A stretch of DNA of 64,000 nucleotides from UBA11606 sp964504305 (GTDB lineage Bacteria; Actinomycetota; Acidimicrobiia; Acidimicrobiales; Aldehydirespiratoraceae), in assembly GCA_964504305.1 (NCBI GenBank), contig CAZDEB010000001.1, positions 620,001 to 684,000 of the forward strand, in the 5' to 3' direction. Of the stretch, positions 7,603 to 16,496 are shown in pieces; the stretch's first letter is position 1; each line of letters starts with the position of its first letter. The notes beneath the pieces are model-generated. The model did not search any database, had not been told where the DNA came from, and worked only from the letters and a program-made list of their open reading frames with translations. The translations under genes and the position numbers were made by a program.

Positions 7603-9814
7603 CGACGAACTTCGTTCCAAGATTTCGGCCATGGCCGAAACCGTTGATGTAGAAGAAATCTCCCTTGATGGCGTGCAGCGCCGCGGTCGTCGCCGCACGT
7701 TGCAGGCCCGGATGCTGGCTGTATCGGCCGTGTTCGTGTTGGTTGTCGGGGCTGCGGTTACGGCGCGTTCGTTGGCCGGCGACAACGGCACCGTCGACGT
7801 TGCCTCCGATATCGCCACGGTCGAGTCCGATGCGTCCAACGGCGATGCGGGTGGCGAGTCCGCGCCGGCCGAATCAACGGCTGCCGAAAGCGTCGACGCC
7901 ACCCAGGCCAGCGACGATTCGAGCGGTTCGTTTTCTCGGCTCGACTCGGCTTCCGACAGCGCCTACGCCTACGACGGAGGGCCCAACCAGATACTTCCGT
8001 GGGGAACCGGCTTTGTGGCCCTTGGGCAGGTTTCCGATCCGCCGCCGCCTCTTGTTCTCGACGGCGAGTTCTCCGACCGGTTCCCGGCCGAGATCACCGA
8101 AGCAGTAGCGGCGGCTGGGGCGACCACTGTCGAGGAAGCCAGCGCCGCCCTCGAAGAAGCCGGGTTGCTCGAACTGGCAACCCAGATTGTTACCGACGAT
8201 CCCGAGTTGCTCGACTGGTACACGACCCAGCTTCAGGGCACTTCGCGGTTTGTGGCCCAGGTTTCTGACGACGGCGTCAGCTGGACCGAACTACCCGACT
8301 TTGCCCTACCCGGCGATCAACAGTGGGCCAACTACCTTCAGTCCGATGGCAGCCATTTGGTGGTCGCCAATCAGCTCTATGACGAAGAGCTTGGCCGGTC
8401 GGGCCCGCCCACTATCTCGATCACCACCGACCTCGTTAATTGGACCACGATCGAGGTCCCGGTCGACTCACCCAATCTCCCGATCTATGTGCAAGCCGAT
8501 GCCTACATCAGTTCGCTGGCTCTCACCTCGAACGGTTGGTACGCCACCGTAAGCGAATGGTCCTACATCGACGTTTGGAGTCAACTCCCCGCCGATGTCG
8601 TCGAGCAAATGAACAACAACGGTTGGGGTTGGGACGTGACCGAAGAAGGCGTCGTCTTGCAAAGCTGGCCCGACGAGGGCGGGTACTACGGAGGTGAAAG
8701 TGACTATGCCTCCACCGGCGATTCCGCGCCGGCCACAACCACCCCACCGACCCCAACCACCACAGTGGTATTTTCGAGTGACGGCGAATACGTGCCCCAG
8801 CCGTGGGAACCAACGGTTGAGCGAATCATCCCTTGGAGCGAGCTGCCGTTCTCTTACGGCGAATTCATGAGCTATGGCAATGGCGGCGGCGCTACTCAGG
8901 CCTTTGTGGGTGACTGGGCCGGCAACGTCTCGGCCGCGACAGCGCCGGGCAACAGCGTCGAGTGCTGCAACCTGACCTCGACCGAATCGGGCTTGTTCGC
9001 CATCAGCTGGAACTCCTACGAGTTCGAGGGCGATTATTACGCAACCGACGGCGCCACCGAACCGGCCATCGCCGAACCTCCTATCGCCGAACCGACCAAC
9101 ACCCTCTGGTTCTCTGCTGACGGCCAGTCGTGGTCCGAAATCGCGCTGCCGGCCGAAGCGAGCTGGATCGATGCGATTGTTTCGGTCGATGGCGGCGTGT
9201 TGCTCACCGGCAGTTCCAACAACGGGCAACGTCTGTGGCGTGGCGACTCAAACGGCGCCAACTGGCAACCGGTCACGATCCCCGAACTTGGCGATAACGG
9301 CGTGTGGTTCAACAACCAGGCCGGTGGCGCGGCAACGGTTCTAGACATTGCCCAGTACAACTATCCCGAGTTCGCTAGTTACGAAGCCAGCTTCAGCTAC
9401 GACGGGTTCGACTTTGTGGTCGGTGTGGACAACAGCGGCAACTTCCATGTCCGCATCACCGACGACGCCGGCGAGGTTCGCCTAGACCGCACAACGCCAC
9501 GCCTCGAGCAGTTCTTCGCCGAGGGCTCGGACGGTTTCGTGTTCAACGACGACGACGGGAACCTCATCGTCGAGGTGCCATGGGATGCCTACCAGCCGGT
9601 TTGGGACGCCGAGTCCGCGGCGTGGGATTCTCAGTACAGCGAAGAGGTATACGCCCCCGAGTATGTGCTCGTTGCTTCTCGCGACGGGATCAACTGGATG
9701 GTCGAACCCTTGCCAACCGCCTCGCCCGACGTCTATTACGGCCAGGCCGCGATAAACGGTGATCTTGTGGTTGTCAGCAACGGCAGCAGTTTCAGCGCCT
9801 TTCGGCTCGGTTAA
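7592..9814 (+). CDS. Membrane-anchored large ectodomain protein, probable partner of the ECF sigma factor
   Basis: Starts at an ATG preceded by GGAGG and overlapping the sigma factor stop. There is a cytoplasmic N-terminus of about 45 residues rich in Arg near the membrane, one transmembrane helix (MLAVSAVFVLVVGAAVTA), an acidic Ser/Ala/Asp linker, then about 650 extracytoplasmic residues. The ectodomain repeats an Asp-box-like pattern of (S/T)xDGxxWxxxxxP: VSDDGVSWTELP, ITTDLVNWTTIEVP, FSADGQSWSEIALP and ASRDGINWMVEPLP, suggesting a beta-propeller. The zinc-type anti-sigma motif HxxxCxxC is absent. A role as anti-sigma factor or sensor is inferred from position and topology only. Confidence 0.75.
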   Translation: MSHDDELRSKISAMAETVDVEEISLDGVQRRGRRRTLQARMLAVSAVFVLVVGAAVTARSLAGDNGTVDVASDIATVESDASNGDAGGESAPAESTAAESVDATQASDDSSGSFSRLDSASDSAYAYDGGPNQILPWGTGFVALGQVSDPPPPLVLDGEFSDRFPAEITEAVAAAGATTVEEASAALEEAGLLELATQIVTDDPELLDWYTTQLQGTSRFVAQVSDDGVSWTELPDFALPGDQQWANYLQSDGSHLVVANQLYDEELGRSGPPTISITTDLVNWTTIEVPVDSPNLPIYVQADAYISSLALTSNGWYATVSEWSYIDVWSQLPADVVEQMNNNGWGWDVTEEGVVLQSWPDEGGYYGGESDYASTGDSAPATTTPPTPTTTVVFSSDGEYVPQPWEPTVERIIPWSELPFSYGEFMSYGNGGGATQAFVGDWAGNVSAATAPGNSVECCNLTSTESGLFAISWNSYEFEGDYYATDGATEPAIAEPPIAEPTNTLWFSADGQSWSEIALPAEASWIDAIVSVDGGVLLTGSSNNGQRLWRGDSNGANWQPVTIPELGDNGVWFNNQAGGAATVLDIAQYNYPEFASYEASFSYDGFDFVVGVDNSGNFHVRITDDAGEVRLDRTTPRLEQFFAEGSDGFVFNDDDGNLIVEVPWDAYQPVWDAESAAWDSQYSEEVYAPEYVLVASRDGINWMVEPLPTASPDVYYGQAAINGDLVVVSNGSSFSAFRLG

Positions 9815-9851
9815 ACGCCTGGCTCCAATCACGAGGTGACATGATCACCGG

Positions 9852-10907
9852 GTGATATTTGTTCGTATCGTTCTCGGAGTTGGCGGGGGTCTCATGGCCC
9901 TCGCCACTCTGGGTTCGGCAGTACGCACTGTTGTGGTGCCCCGGGGCGAACAAGTGGTCATCGCCCGAGCGGTGTTCACCGCGCTGAGGTCGGTGTTCTT
10001 CAGGGGGACCGAGTCGACCAAAGCTCGCTTTGCTCCCGTGAGCTTGCTGACCTTGCCAATGGTGTGGGGGGCCGGTGTCTGGGTTGGTTTGAGCGCGACC
10101 TTTTGGTCGCTGGGGGTAACGCCCTACCGCGACGCGCTGGTGCTGTCGGGGTCATCGCTCACCACTCTGGGGTTTCGCACCACCGACGATCTCCCGACCT
10201 TGATCCTGGCGATCTTTGAAGGTCTTGTCGGGTTGGGACTGGTCGCGCTGCTGATCAGCTTCTTGCCCACCTTGTACGCCGCGTTTTCTCGTCGCGAGGT
10301 TTCGGTTGCCAAACTCGACTTGAGGTCGCGAGGCGACGGGGTGGCGAGCCCGGCCAGTTTGTTGATTCGCACTCATCTCATCAACGGACTCGACCAAATC
10401 ACCGAGACCTGGAGCGAATGGGAAGACTGGTTTGTTGAGGTCGAGGAGAGCCATACGTCGTTCCCGATGCTGGTGTTCTTTCGTTCGCCGGATCCCGCTC
10501 GATCGTGGATCGTGAGCGCCGGCATTGCCCTCGACGCGGCGGCGCTGTATCACTCGACCCTCGACCATCCTCGAGCCCCGCGGGCGGCGCTGATGATCCG
10601 CACTGGCACGCTGGCACTGCGACGCATCGCCGATTTCTTCGGATTTGAGCACGTGGCAGACCCCTCGGCCGGCGACCCCATCTCGGTCACCCGCGAAGAG
10701 TACGACGTTGTGTACGAGCAACTCCAAGATGCCGGTGTTGCGGTCCGACCCGACCGGGACCAAGCGTGGAAGGACTTTGCCGGTTGGCGGGTCAACTACG
10801 ACACCGTCCTGATCACCTTGGCTGCGTTTGTTGATCCCCCGCCGGCGCCGTGGATATCTGACCGTTCTATCGCCTACCGTCGTCCCCGGATCTCCCGCCG
10901 CCGGTAG
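9852..10907 (+). CDS. Ion-channel family membrane protein (K+-channel-like pore)
   Basis: Contains an N-terminal membrane helix (IVLGVGGGLMALATLGS), a second helix (LLTLPMVWGAGVWVGLSATFW), a pore-loop-like segment SGSSLTTLGF that resembles a K+ selectivity filter (T-x-G-F/Y), and a following helix (ILAIFEGLVGLGLVALLISF). About 200 cytosolic residues come after. GTG start; an ATG at 9841 runs straight into a stop. It heads a run of same-strand genes that includes an MgtE-like transporter and a PhoU/TrkA-C protein, which supports a role in ion homeostasis. Ion selectivity cannot be decided from sequence. Confidence 0.7.
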   Translation: MIFVRIVLGVGGGLMALATLGSAVRTVVVPRGEQVVIARAVFTALRSVFFRGTESTKARFAPVSLLTLPMVWGAGVWVGLSATFWSLGVTPYRDALVLSGSSLTTLGFRTTDDLPTLILAIFEGLVGLGLVALLISFLPTLYAAFSRREVSVAKLDLRSRGDGVASPASLLIRTHLINGLDQITETWSEWEDWFVEVEESHTSFPMLVFFRSPDPARSWIVSAGIALDAAALYHSTLDHPRAPRAALMIRTGTLALRRIADFFGFEHVADPSAGDPISVTREEYDVVYEQLQDAGVAVRPDRDQAWKDFAGWRVNYDTVLITLAAFVDPPPAPWISDRSIAYRRPRISRRR

Positions 10908-10928
10908 GAGCAAACCCAAGGAGTGCTT

Positions 10929-11864
10929 GTGCAAACCAGAGTCACCGAGATGTTGGGGATCGAGATCCCGATTGTGCAAGCGCCGATGGGCTGGATCGCT
11001 AGGTCTCAACTGGCGTCGGCGGTAAGCGACGCCGGTGGGCTGGGCATCATCGAAACTTCGTCGGGCGAGCTCGATGCCGTCACCGCCGAGATCCTCAAGA
11101 TGCGATCGCTCACCGATAAGCCGTTCGGGGTCAACATCGCGCAGCATTTCGTGCGTGATCCGATGGCCCTGGTCGATTTCGTGGCCGAGAACGAGATCAG
11201 CTTTGTCACCACTTCGGCCGGCGATCCAGCCGTGTTGGTGCCGCGACTCAAAGAACTCGGAGTCACCACCTTTCACGTTGTGCCATCAGTCAGAGGCGCT
11301 CAAAAAGCAATCGACGCCGGCGTCGACGGATTAGTTGTCGAAGGCATCGAAGGGGGCGGTTTCAAAACACCAGAAGGGGCCTCGACCATGGTTCTGGTTC
11401 CCGAGATCGCTACCCGCTTCGACGTGCCGATTATCGCGGCCGGAGGTTTTGCCGATGGCCGATCGATGGCCGCGGCGTTTGCGCTCGGCGCCGACGGGGT
11501 GCAAATGGGCACCCGAATGGTGGCATCGGCCGAGTCGCCTATTCACGACAACTGGAAACAATCGATCGTTGGGGCCAACGAAACCCAAACCATCATGGCC
11601 AACCGGCAACACCGGCCGGCAATGAGGGTTTTGCGCACCGACAAGACTGCCCAACTCGACGCCGATAACGCACCGGCGGTACTCGACGTCAATGCCATGA
11701 TGGGCACGTACTTTGGTGGAGACATGGAATCGGGGCTGGCCATGAGCGGGCAAGTGCAGGGCCGCATCACCTCGGTCGAACCGGTGAGCACGATCCTGCG
11801 CACCGCGTGGGACGAATGCCTCGACATTCTTCGCGAACTCGGTCACGCCGCGAGTCGATGCTGA
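10929..11864 (+). CDS. Nitronate monooxygenase family flavoprotein
   Basis: FMN-dependent TIM-barrel enzyme of the 2-nitropropane dioxygenase/NMO family, which oxidises alkyl nitronates. Visible motifs: PIVQAPMGWIA near the N-terminus, AGGLGIIE, the phosphate-binding segment VPIIAAGGFADGRSMAAAFALGADGVQMGTR, and the family-typical SPIHDNWKQ. The start was set at GTG 10929 because AAGGAG lies 5 nt upstream. The stop overlaps the next ATG. The link between this enzyme and the flanking ion-transport genes is unclear. Confidence 0.9.
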   Translation: MQTRVTEMLGIEIPIVQAPMGWIARSQLASAVSDAGGLGIIETSSGELDAVTAEILKMRSLTDKPFGVNIAQHFVRDPMALVDFVAENEISFVTTSAGDPAVLVPRLKELGVTTFHVVPSVRGAQKAIDAGVDGLVVEGIEGGGFKTPEGASTMVLVPEIATRFDVPIIAAGGFADGRSMAAAFALGADGVQMGTRMVASAESPIHDNWKQSIVGANETQTIMANRQHRPAMRVLRTDKTAQLDADNAPAVLDVNAMMGTYFGGDMESGLAMSGQVQGRITSVEPVSTILRTAWDECLDILRELGHAASRC

Positions 11865-13063
11865 CAACCCTTGCCGGCGGTGACCGCGCCGCGTACCGAG
11901 ACAGCCTTGTTGCGTTCGGCATTGCCATCGTGGCCAGCTTGGTAGCCGGGATCACTCTGGCTACCAAAACCGGGACTCTCGAAGAATTTCCCGGATTGTT
12001 GTTGCTGGTCCCTGCCGCACTGGCCGTCAAGGGCAACATCTTTGGTGCCCTTGGCAGTCGGCTCGGCACGTCGATCCATGCTGGAGTTTTCCAGCTGAGC
12101 CCGCGCCTCGACACCGTCGTTGGACAAAACGCCGCGGCTTCGCTGGCCGTCAGCGTCGTAATCTCGGTGGTGCTGGCAGTGCTGGCCAAACTGGTTGCCA
12201 TTGCCTTCAATATCGCGCCGACGATGCCGTTGGCCGAGTTTGTGATGATCAGCGCGGTGGGTGGGGCCATTGCGTCGCTTCTGGTGCTGGCGATCACCTT
12301 GTTGCTGGCCAGCGGATCGGTGCGGTTCGGCTGGGATCTCGACAATGTGGTGTCGCCGCTGGTATCGGCCGCCGGCGACGTGGTGACGCTTCCGGCGCTG
12401 CTTTTTGCCGCATCGCTCGCCGACATAACGGCAATGACAATGTCGGTGACCATCGTTGCGTCGCTCATATCGGTGGCGTGCACGTTGTGGGTGATTCGTA
12501 CCCGTCACCAACTGTTGCGGTCGATCATCCGAGAGTCGATTCCTATCCTCACTGTCGCGGGGCTGTTGGATCTGATCGCCGGGATCACCATCGAGAAGCG
12601 TCTCGACGACTTCGTCACTTATCCTGTCCTCTTGATATTGCTGCCCGGGTTTCTCGGAATTGCCGGCGCGCTGGGCGGGGTGCTCTCCAGCCGGTTAGCC
12701 ACCAAGGTTCATCTTGGGTTGCTCGAGCCTGGCGCCATCCCACGGGGGCGGGCCGGCCGCGACATATTGATGACTTTCTCATTGGCGGTGCCGGTGTTCG
12801 CGGCCGTCGGTGGCACCGCTCAGCTGGGCGGGGCTTTGACCGGCCAAGCCAGCCCCGGACTCATCTCGGTGGTGGCGGTGTCTTTGTTGGGCGGGTTGTT
12901 ATCAACAATCGCCGTGGTCGTAGTGGCCTACTACACGACCGTGGTTGCTATCCGATTTGGCCTCGACCCCGACACTTTCGGAATTCCCATGGTGAGTTCG
13001 ACTCTCGATTTTGTTGGGGCGTTCACTTTGATTCTCGCCCTCGTAGCGGTGGGCGTTGCATGA
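11858..13063 (+). CDS. MgtE/SLC41-type divalent cation transporter, membrane domain only, duplicated
   Basis: Hydrophobic protein with roughly ten membrane helices in two related halves. Each half has an MgtE-like glycine-rich signature: LAVKGNIFGALGSRLGTSIHAG in the first, GALGGVLSSRLATKVHLG in the second. The N-terminal MgtE helical domain and CBS pair that gate canonical bacterial MgtE are both missing, as in SLC41-type proteins. The start was set at ATG 11858, overlapping the previous stop. The next gene encodes a soluble PhoU/TrkA-C protein that could supply regulation in trans (inference). Mg2+ is the likely substrate. Confidence 0.87.
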   Translation: MLTTLAGGDRAAYRDSLVAFGIAIVASLVAGITLATKTGTLEEFPGLLLLVPAALAVKGNIFGALGSRLGTSIHAGVFQLSPRLDTVVGQNAAASLAVSVVISVVLAVLAKLVAIAFNIAPTMPLAEFVMISAVGGAIASLLVLAITLLLASGSVRFGWDLDNVVSPLVSAAGDVVTLPALLFAASLADITAMTMSVTIVASLISVACTLWVIRTRHQLLRSIIRESIPILTVAGLLDLIAGITIEKRLDDFVTYPVLLILLPGFLGIAGALGGVLSSRLATKVHLGLLEPGAIPRGRAGRDILMTFSLAVPVFAAVGGTAQLGGALTGQASPGLISVVAVSLLGGLLSTIAVVVVAYYTTVVAIRFGLDPDTFGIPMVSSTLDFVGAFTLILALVAVGVA

Positions 13064-13082
13064 TTGCTTTAGGAGAAACCTG

Positions 13083-14318
13083 ATGGACGATAAACCACGC
13101 AATCTCAGAGAGATGTTGGCCGAGGCCAAAGACCGGTCGGAGCTGATGGTCGACTTGGCCTACGCGGCCTTGTTCTTTGGCGACCCCGATATGGCCGAAG
13201 AAGTGAGTTCACTCGAAGAAGACATGTCTGATCTCGTTCAGGACATGAGGGGAATCTGTGTCCTGGCGGTGCGCCATCCCAAAGACGCCGAAGGGATGTC
13301 GTCGGTACTGCAGGTGATTAGCGCCATCGAACGGATCGCCAACGACGCCGTCGATATTGCTCGCATCGTTACCCATCAGGTCGGGATCCCGGCCGAACTA
13401 GTGGCCGATTTGTCAGCCGCCGAAGAAGTAAGCCACCGCGTAACCGTTTTTGACGGCAGCCATCTCGCTCACCGCCCGTTGTCGGCGCACGAACTCCCGG
13501 TCCAAACGGGCATGCGGGTTGTGGCGGTTCGTCGGGGCCGCACTTGGATTACCGACGTCGACGGCGATCTGGTGATTGTGCCCACCGACGTGCTGTTCCT
13601 TCGAGGTTCGCCGGACGGCATCGCTCGTCTTCGGGAACTCGCCGCAGCCGAACGTTGGTCACCTCCGCTGGTAACCGAAGAAGATTTGTTCGTGACCGAT
13701 CTCGACCGAGCGGTCGACGTGCTGGTCGAGATGAAAAACCTTTCCGAAGCAGCGGTCGGACTGGCCTACTCGGCCCTAGTGCTCGGCGACCGTGGGCTAG
13801 CCGCCGAGGTTCGTCTGCTCGAAGATCGCCTCGACGAGATGAAGGACCGCCTCGAACTATGGGTGCTGCGAGCCGCGAGCGGAAAGCCCGACCCATCGTC
13901 GCTTCGTGGCGTACTTCACCTGTCCCAAGCGGCCGAAGACATCGGGGATCAAGCTCAGGCAATGGTGTGGCTCATCGAGCAGCAAGAGGATGTTCACCCC
14001 ATTCTCGGACTTGCTCTTGGTGACAGCGACGAGGTTGTCGTGAAGGTGCCGGTAGCTCCCGACAGCGAAGTCGACGGCCGCACGCTGGCCGAACTCCAGC
14101 TCAATATCGAGCCCGGTTTTAGCATCCTTGCGATCCACCGAGGCGGCCAATATCTCTACCGCCCGGGGGGCAGGGTGCGGCTACTAGCCGGCGACGAGTT
14201 GATTGCGGGAGGACCCGACGAAGGCCGCGAATTCCTCACGATGCGATGTGGGTGGCGGCTTGTTGATCCCGATGGCGACGGCGAGATGGAACTCGAAGCG
14301 ATCGCGCCGTTGGCCTGA
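13083..14318 (+). CDS. Duplicated PhoU-TrkA_C regulatory protein
   Basis: Two tandem units can be seen. Each starts with a PhoU-like helical bundle (first: NLREMLAEAKDRSELMVDLAY; second: VDVLVEMKNLSEAAVGLAYS) and ends with a TrkA-C/RCK-C beta domain (first: GMRVVAVRRGRTWITDVDGD; second: FSILAIHRGGQYLYRPGG). Both units share the pattern of a long helical repeat followed by a 'GD..I..GP/GSPD' segment. The SD TTAGGAGA precedes the ATG. TrkA-C domains bind small ligands such as nucleotides and control ion channels; the position directly after the MgtE-like pore suggests it regulates that transporter or the upstream channel. Confidence 0.88.
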   Translation: MDDKPRNLREMLAEAKDRSELMVDLAYAALFFGDPDMAEEVSSLEEDMSDLVQDMRGICVLAVRHPKDAEGMSSVLQVISAIERIANDAVDIARIVTHQVGIPAELVADLSAAEEVSHRVTVFDGSHLAHRPLSAHELPVQTGMRVVAVRRGRTWITDVDGDLVIVPTDVLFLRGSPDGIARLRELAAAERWSPPLVTEEDLFVTDLDRAVDVLVEMKNLSEAAVGLAYSALVLGDRGLAAEVRLLEDRLDEMKDRLELWVLRAASGKPDPSSLRGVLHLSQAAEDIGDQAQAMVWLIEQQEDVHPILGLALGDSDEVVVKVPVAPDSEVDGRTLAELQLNIEPGFSILAIHRGGQYLYRPGGRVRLLAGDELIAGGPDEGREFLTMRCGWRLVDPDGDGEMELEAIAPLA

Positions 14319-14368
14319 CTTGCGTCACGGCGACCTGATGGAGCGTGGTCGGCCGGTATCGTCAACCA

Positions 14369-15241
14369 ATGACTCAGCCGCTTTGCATCCTCACCGTGCA
14401 TGCTCACCCTGATGACGAGGCTTCGAAGGGCGCCGGAACCATCGCTCGCTACAACTCCGAAGGTGTGCGGACCGTTCTGGTGTGTTGCACCGGGGGAGAA
14501 GAAGGCGACATTCTCAACCCGGCGATGGACCGCGACGAGGTTCGCAACAACATCGGCGAGGTGCGGCGCCAAGAACTCAGCGATGCGGCCGCGGTAATCG
14601 GCTATCAGCAGGTCCACATGTTGGGATATCGCGATTCCGGTATGCCCGAGAGCGACGCCAACTTTCACCCTGATAGCTTCGCGGCCGCTCCGCTTGACGA
14701 GGCCATCGATCGCTTGGTCGCTTTGCTGCGGCTCGAGCGACCTCAGGTTGTGGTGACCTACCCCGACGAGCAGGGCAGCTACAACCACCCCGACCATCTA
14801 CGGGTGTACGAAATCACTCATCCTGCTGTCGAACGGGCCCGCGACGGTGCCTATCGCCCCGAACTAGGGGAGCCGTGGTCGGTCGCCAAGACCTACTACT
14901 CGAGCTGGTCACGAGCGAGGATCCAGGCCCGCCACGATGCGTTCGTCGAACGGGGGCTCGAGTCGCCTTACGACGAACGATGGTTCGATCGCCCCGACAC
15001 CGATCACATGATCACCACGCGGGTTTCCATCGAAGGTTTCACGGGCGTGCGACGTGAGGGACTGCTCGCTCATGCGACCCAGATCGATCCGGCCTCGCCG
15101 TTTTGGTTTGGACTCCCAGCCGAGGTCGACGAGCAGATCCACCCGATCGACGATTACCGTCTGGCTCGATCCGAGGTCGCGGCTGATGGGCCCGAGGACG
15201 ACTTGTTCGCCGGTCTTCGCTCGACGGCGGTGGTTTCTTAG
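14369..15241 (+). CDS. mca: Mycothiol S-conjugate amidase Mca (PIG-L/LmbE family)
   Basis: Zinc amidase of the PIG-L deacetylase family that cleaves mycothiol-drug conjugates for detoxification. The zinc motif HAHPDDEASKGAG is at residues 10-22 and HPDH follows further on (YNHPDHLRVYE). Resemblance to mycobacterial Mca extends through GGEEGDILNPAMD, ALRAHATQIDP-like LLAHATQIDPAS and a C-terminal EDDLFAGL, which separates it from MshB. Its presence implies the cell makes mycothiol. The ATG 14369 fits the family N-terminus. It is followed directly by the SCP2 gene. Confidence 0.9.
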   Translation: MTQPLCILTVHAHPDDEASKGAGTIARYNSEGVRTVLVCCTGGEEGDILNPAMDRDEVRNNIGEVRRQELSDAAAVIGYQQVHMLGYRDSGMPESDANFHPDSFAAAPLDEAIDRLVALLRLERPQVVVTYPDEQGSYNHPDHLRVYEITHPAVERARDGAYRPELGEPWSVAKTYYSSWSRARIQARHDAFVERGLESPYDERWFDRPDTDHMITTRVSIEGFTGVRREGLLAHATQIDPASPFWFGLPAEVDEQIHPIDDYRLARSEVAADGPEDDLFAGLRSTAVVS

Positions 15242-15621
15242 TGGCCCTGTTGCTTTCTCCCGACTGGTTCGACGAAGCGTCGTCCGCCCTAGCGACGCTG
15301 TCGCCGGTTGGTGATGTCTCGGCCCTAATCGGCTACGTCGTGAGCGGCGCTCCCGACGGCAAGGTGACTTTTCACGTGGTGATCGCCGACGGAGCGGTCC
15401 GCGACCTAAACCTCGGCAAGGCCGCCGATCCCGACATAGTGGTGACGCTCTCCTATAGCGAGCTGTCCGAGATCGTCGCCGGGGCCAGAAGCGCCCATAG
15501 CTCGTTCATGACCGGCGGGCTCAAAGTCGAGGGTGACCACGCCGCTTGGCTGACCGATCTGCAACCGGTCCGCGAACGAGTGTTAACAGCCCTCCAATCG
15601 CTGACCGACCCGGCCGAGTAG
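15241..15621 (+). CDS. SCP2 sterol-carrier-like domain protein
   Basis: A 126-residue single-domain protein. The central pattern VTFHVVIADGAVRDLNLGKAADPDIVVTLSYSEL, then a helix and FMTGGLKVEGD, is characteristic of SCP2-like hydrophobic-ligand-binding folds in actinobacteria. The GTG start shares its first base with the mca stop. The ligand is unknown; a lipid or acyl-CoA is usual for the family. Confidence 0.82.
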   Translation: MALLLSPDWFDEASSALATLSPVGDVSALIGYVVSGAPDGKVTFHVVIADGAVRDLNLGKAADPDIVVTLSYSELSEIVAGARSAHSSFMTGGLKVEGDHAAWLTDLQPVRERVLTALQSLTDPAE

Positions 15622-15642
15622 TCGGGGCGGCGCCGGCCTTCG

Positions 15643-16203
15643 CTATTCGAGGGGAACGTCGGGCCCGCCACACGCGCTCCACAACCCGGCCCCAGCGTTG
15701 ACGGCTGACCGCTCGGCGGCTTCGAAAGACTTCCGGTAGTAGGAGTTTGGTTCGTATATGAGAATCCCGGCGTACCCGCGCTCGAGGAGGTCGAGGTTCA
15801 CGAAGAGTCCGTCGGACGAACGCACTACGTAAGCCAAGAGCCGGTCGTACTGGTCGCGGGCCTCGACGTCGCGAATCAGGGTGACCTGCGCCCCTTGGGG
15901 CAGCAGATGTTTGAGGTAGGTACTCGCTTCTTCGCCAAAGCACTGGTCGGGCCGGTTTTGGGCGACGGACTCCGGCGTGTCGATGCCGAGTAGGCGAACC
16001 CGCTCGCGGGTGCCGTCGAAGTCGACGATGATTGTGTCACCGTCGACGACTCGCTCGACGACGGCATTTGGCGCCAAGTCGCTTTGGGCCGCCTCGGCGC
16101 TGGGGGCGACATCTGCGGGTTGGCTGACCGAGCAGGCTGACAGCCCCGCGACCGCGCCAACGCAGACGACCATTGCTGCTCTGAGCGAAACCGAACTAGT
16201 CAC
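15643..16203 (-). CDS. Thermonuclease-like (SNase) lipoprotein
   Basis: Secreted nuclease-family protein. The N-terminus is a signal peptide ending in the lipobox LSAC, so it is probably anchored to the outer face of the membrane. The SNase core shows VVDGDTIIVDF, the catalytic Arg/Glu pair in RVRLLGIDTPES, and the second catalytic Arg in DQYDRLLAYV. The start is uncertain: GTG at 16203 gives a tidy signal peptide, while an upstream TTG at 16218 is also in frame. The gene converges on the SCP2 gene. Confidence 0.85.
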   Translation of the reverse strand: MTSSVSLRAAMVVCVGAVAGLSACSVSQPADVAPSAEAAQSDLAPNAVVERVVDGDTIIVDFDGTRERVRLLGIDTPESVAQNRPDQCFGEEASTYLKHLLPQGAQVTLIRDVEARDQYDRLLAYVVRSSDGLFVNLDLLERGYAGILIYEPNSYYRKSFEAAERSAVNAGAGLWSACGGPDVPLE

Positions 16204-16239
16204 GCTGTCAGTGTGCAATCTTGAGCGGCGAGATACGCG

Positions 16240-16437
16240 TTAGGCCGCTTCGGGGACCGGCTGAGGGGTCTCGGCCGGCGGGATGGACGGGACCGGTGTG
16301 TCGTCGGGGTCGGGCTTGGGTGCAACCGAGCGCAACACGGCGCGAGCGTTGGCGATGCCTTGGAGGCCCTGCTCACGGGTAGCGCGATCGAGGCGCCAAG
16401 CGGGGCGGGTGTCGATGAGGAGGAGCTGGTTCTTCAT
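16240..16437 (-). CDS. Small conserved actinobacterial protein (65 aa)
   Basis: Begins MKNQLLLIDTRPAWRLD, then a helical segment TREQGLQGIANARAVLRS, and ends in a Pro/Ala/Glu-rich tail. I recognise this general pattern (QLLLID..P.WRLD..TRE.G..G.A.AR..L) from small unnamed proteins in actinobacterial genomes. No known function. It is divergent from the LLM oxidoreductase gene, with about 60 bases between them. Confidence 0.7.
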   Translation of the reverse strand: MKNQLLLIDTRPAWRLDRATREQGLQGIANARAVLRSVAPKPDPDDTPVPSIPPAETPQPVPEAA

Positions 16438-16496
16438 GGTCTCTACTTTGCCGAGGGGGTGTGACAGCGGCGGGCGGAGATGGCATGCTCGGCGCC

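Noticed and set aside
10152..11276. 374-codon minus frame across the channel and NMO genes
   Set aside because: Composition (Arg/His/Asp/Gln-rich) and lack of any domain mark it as the complement of two real genes.
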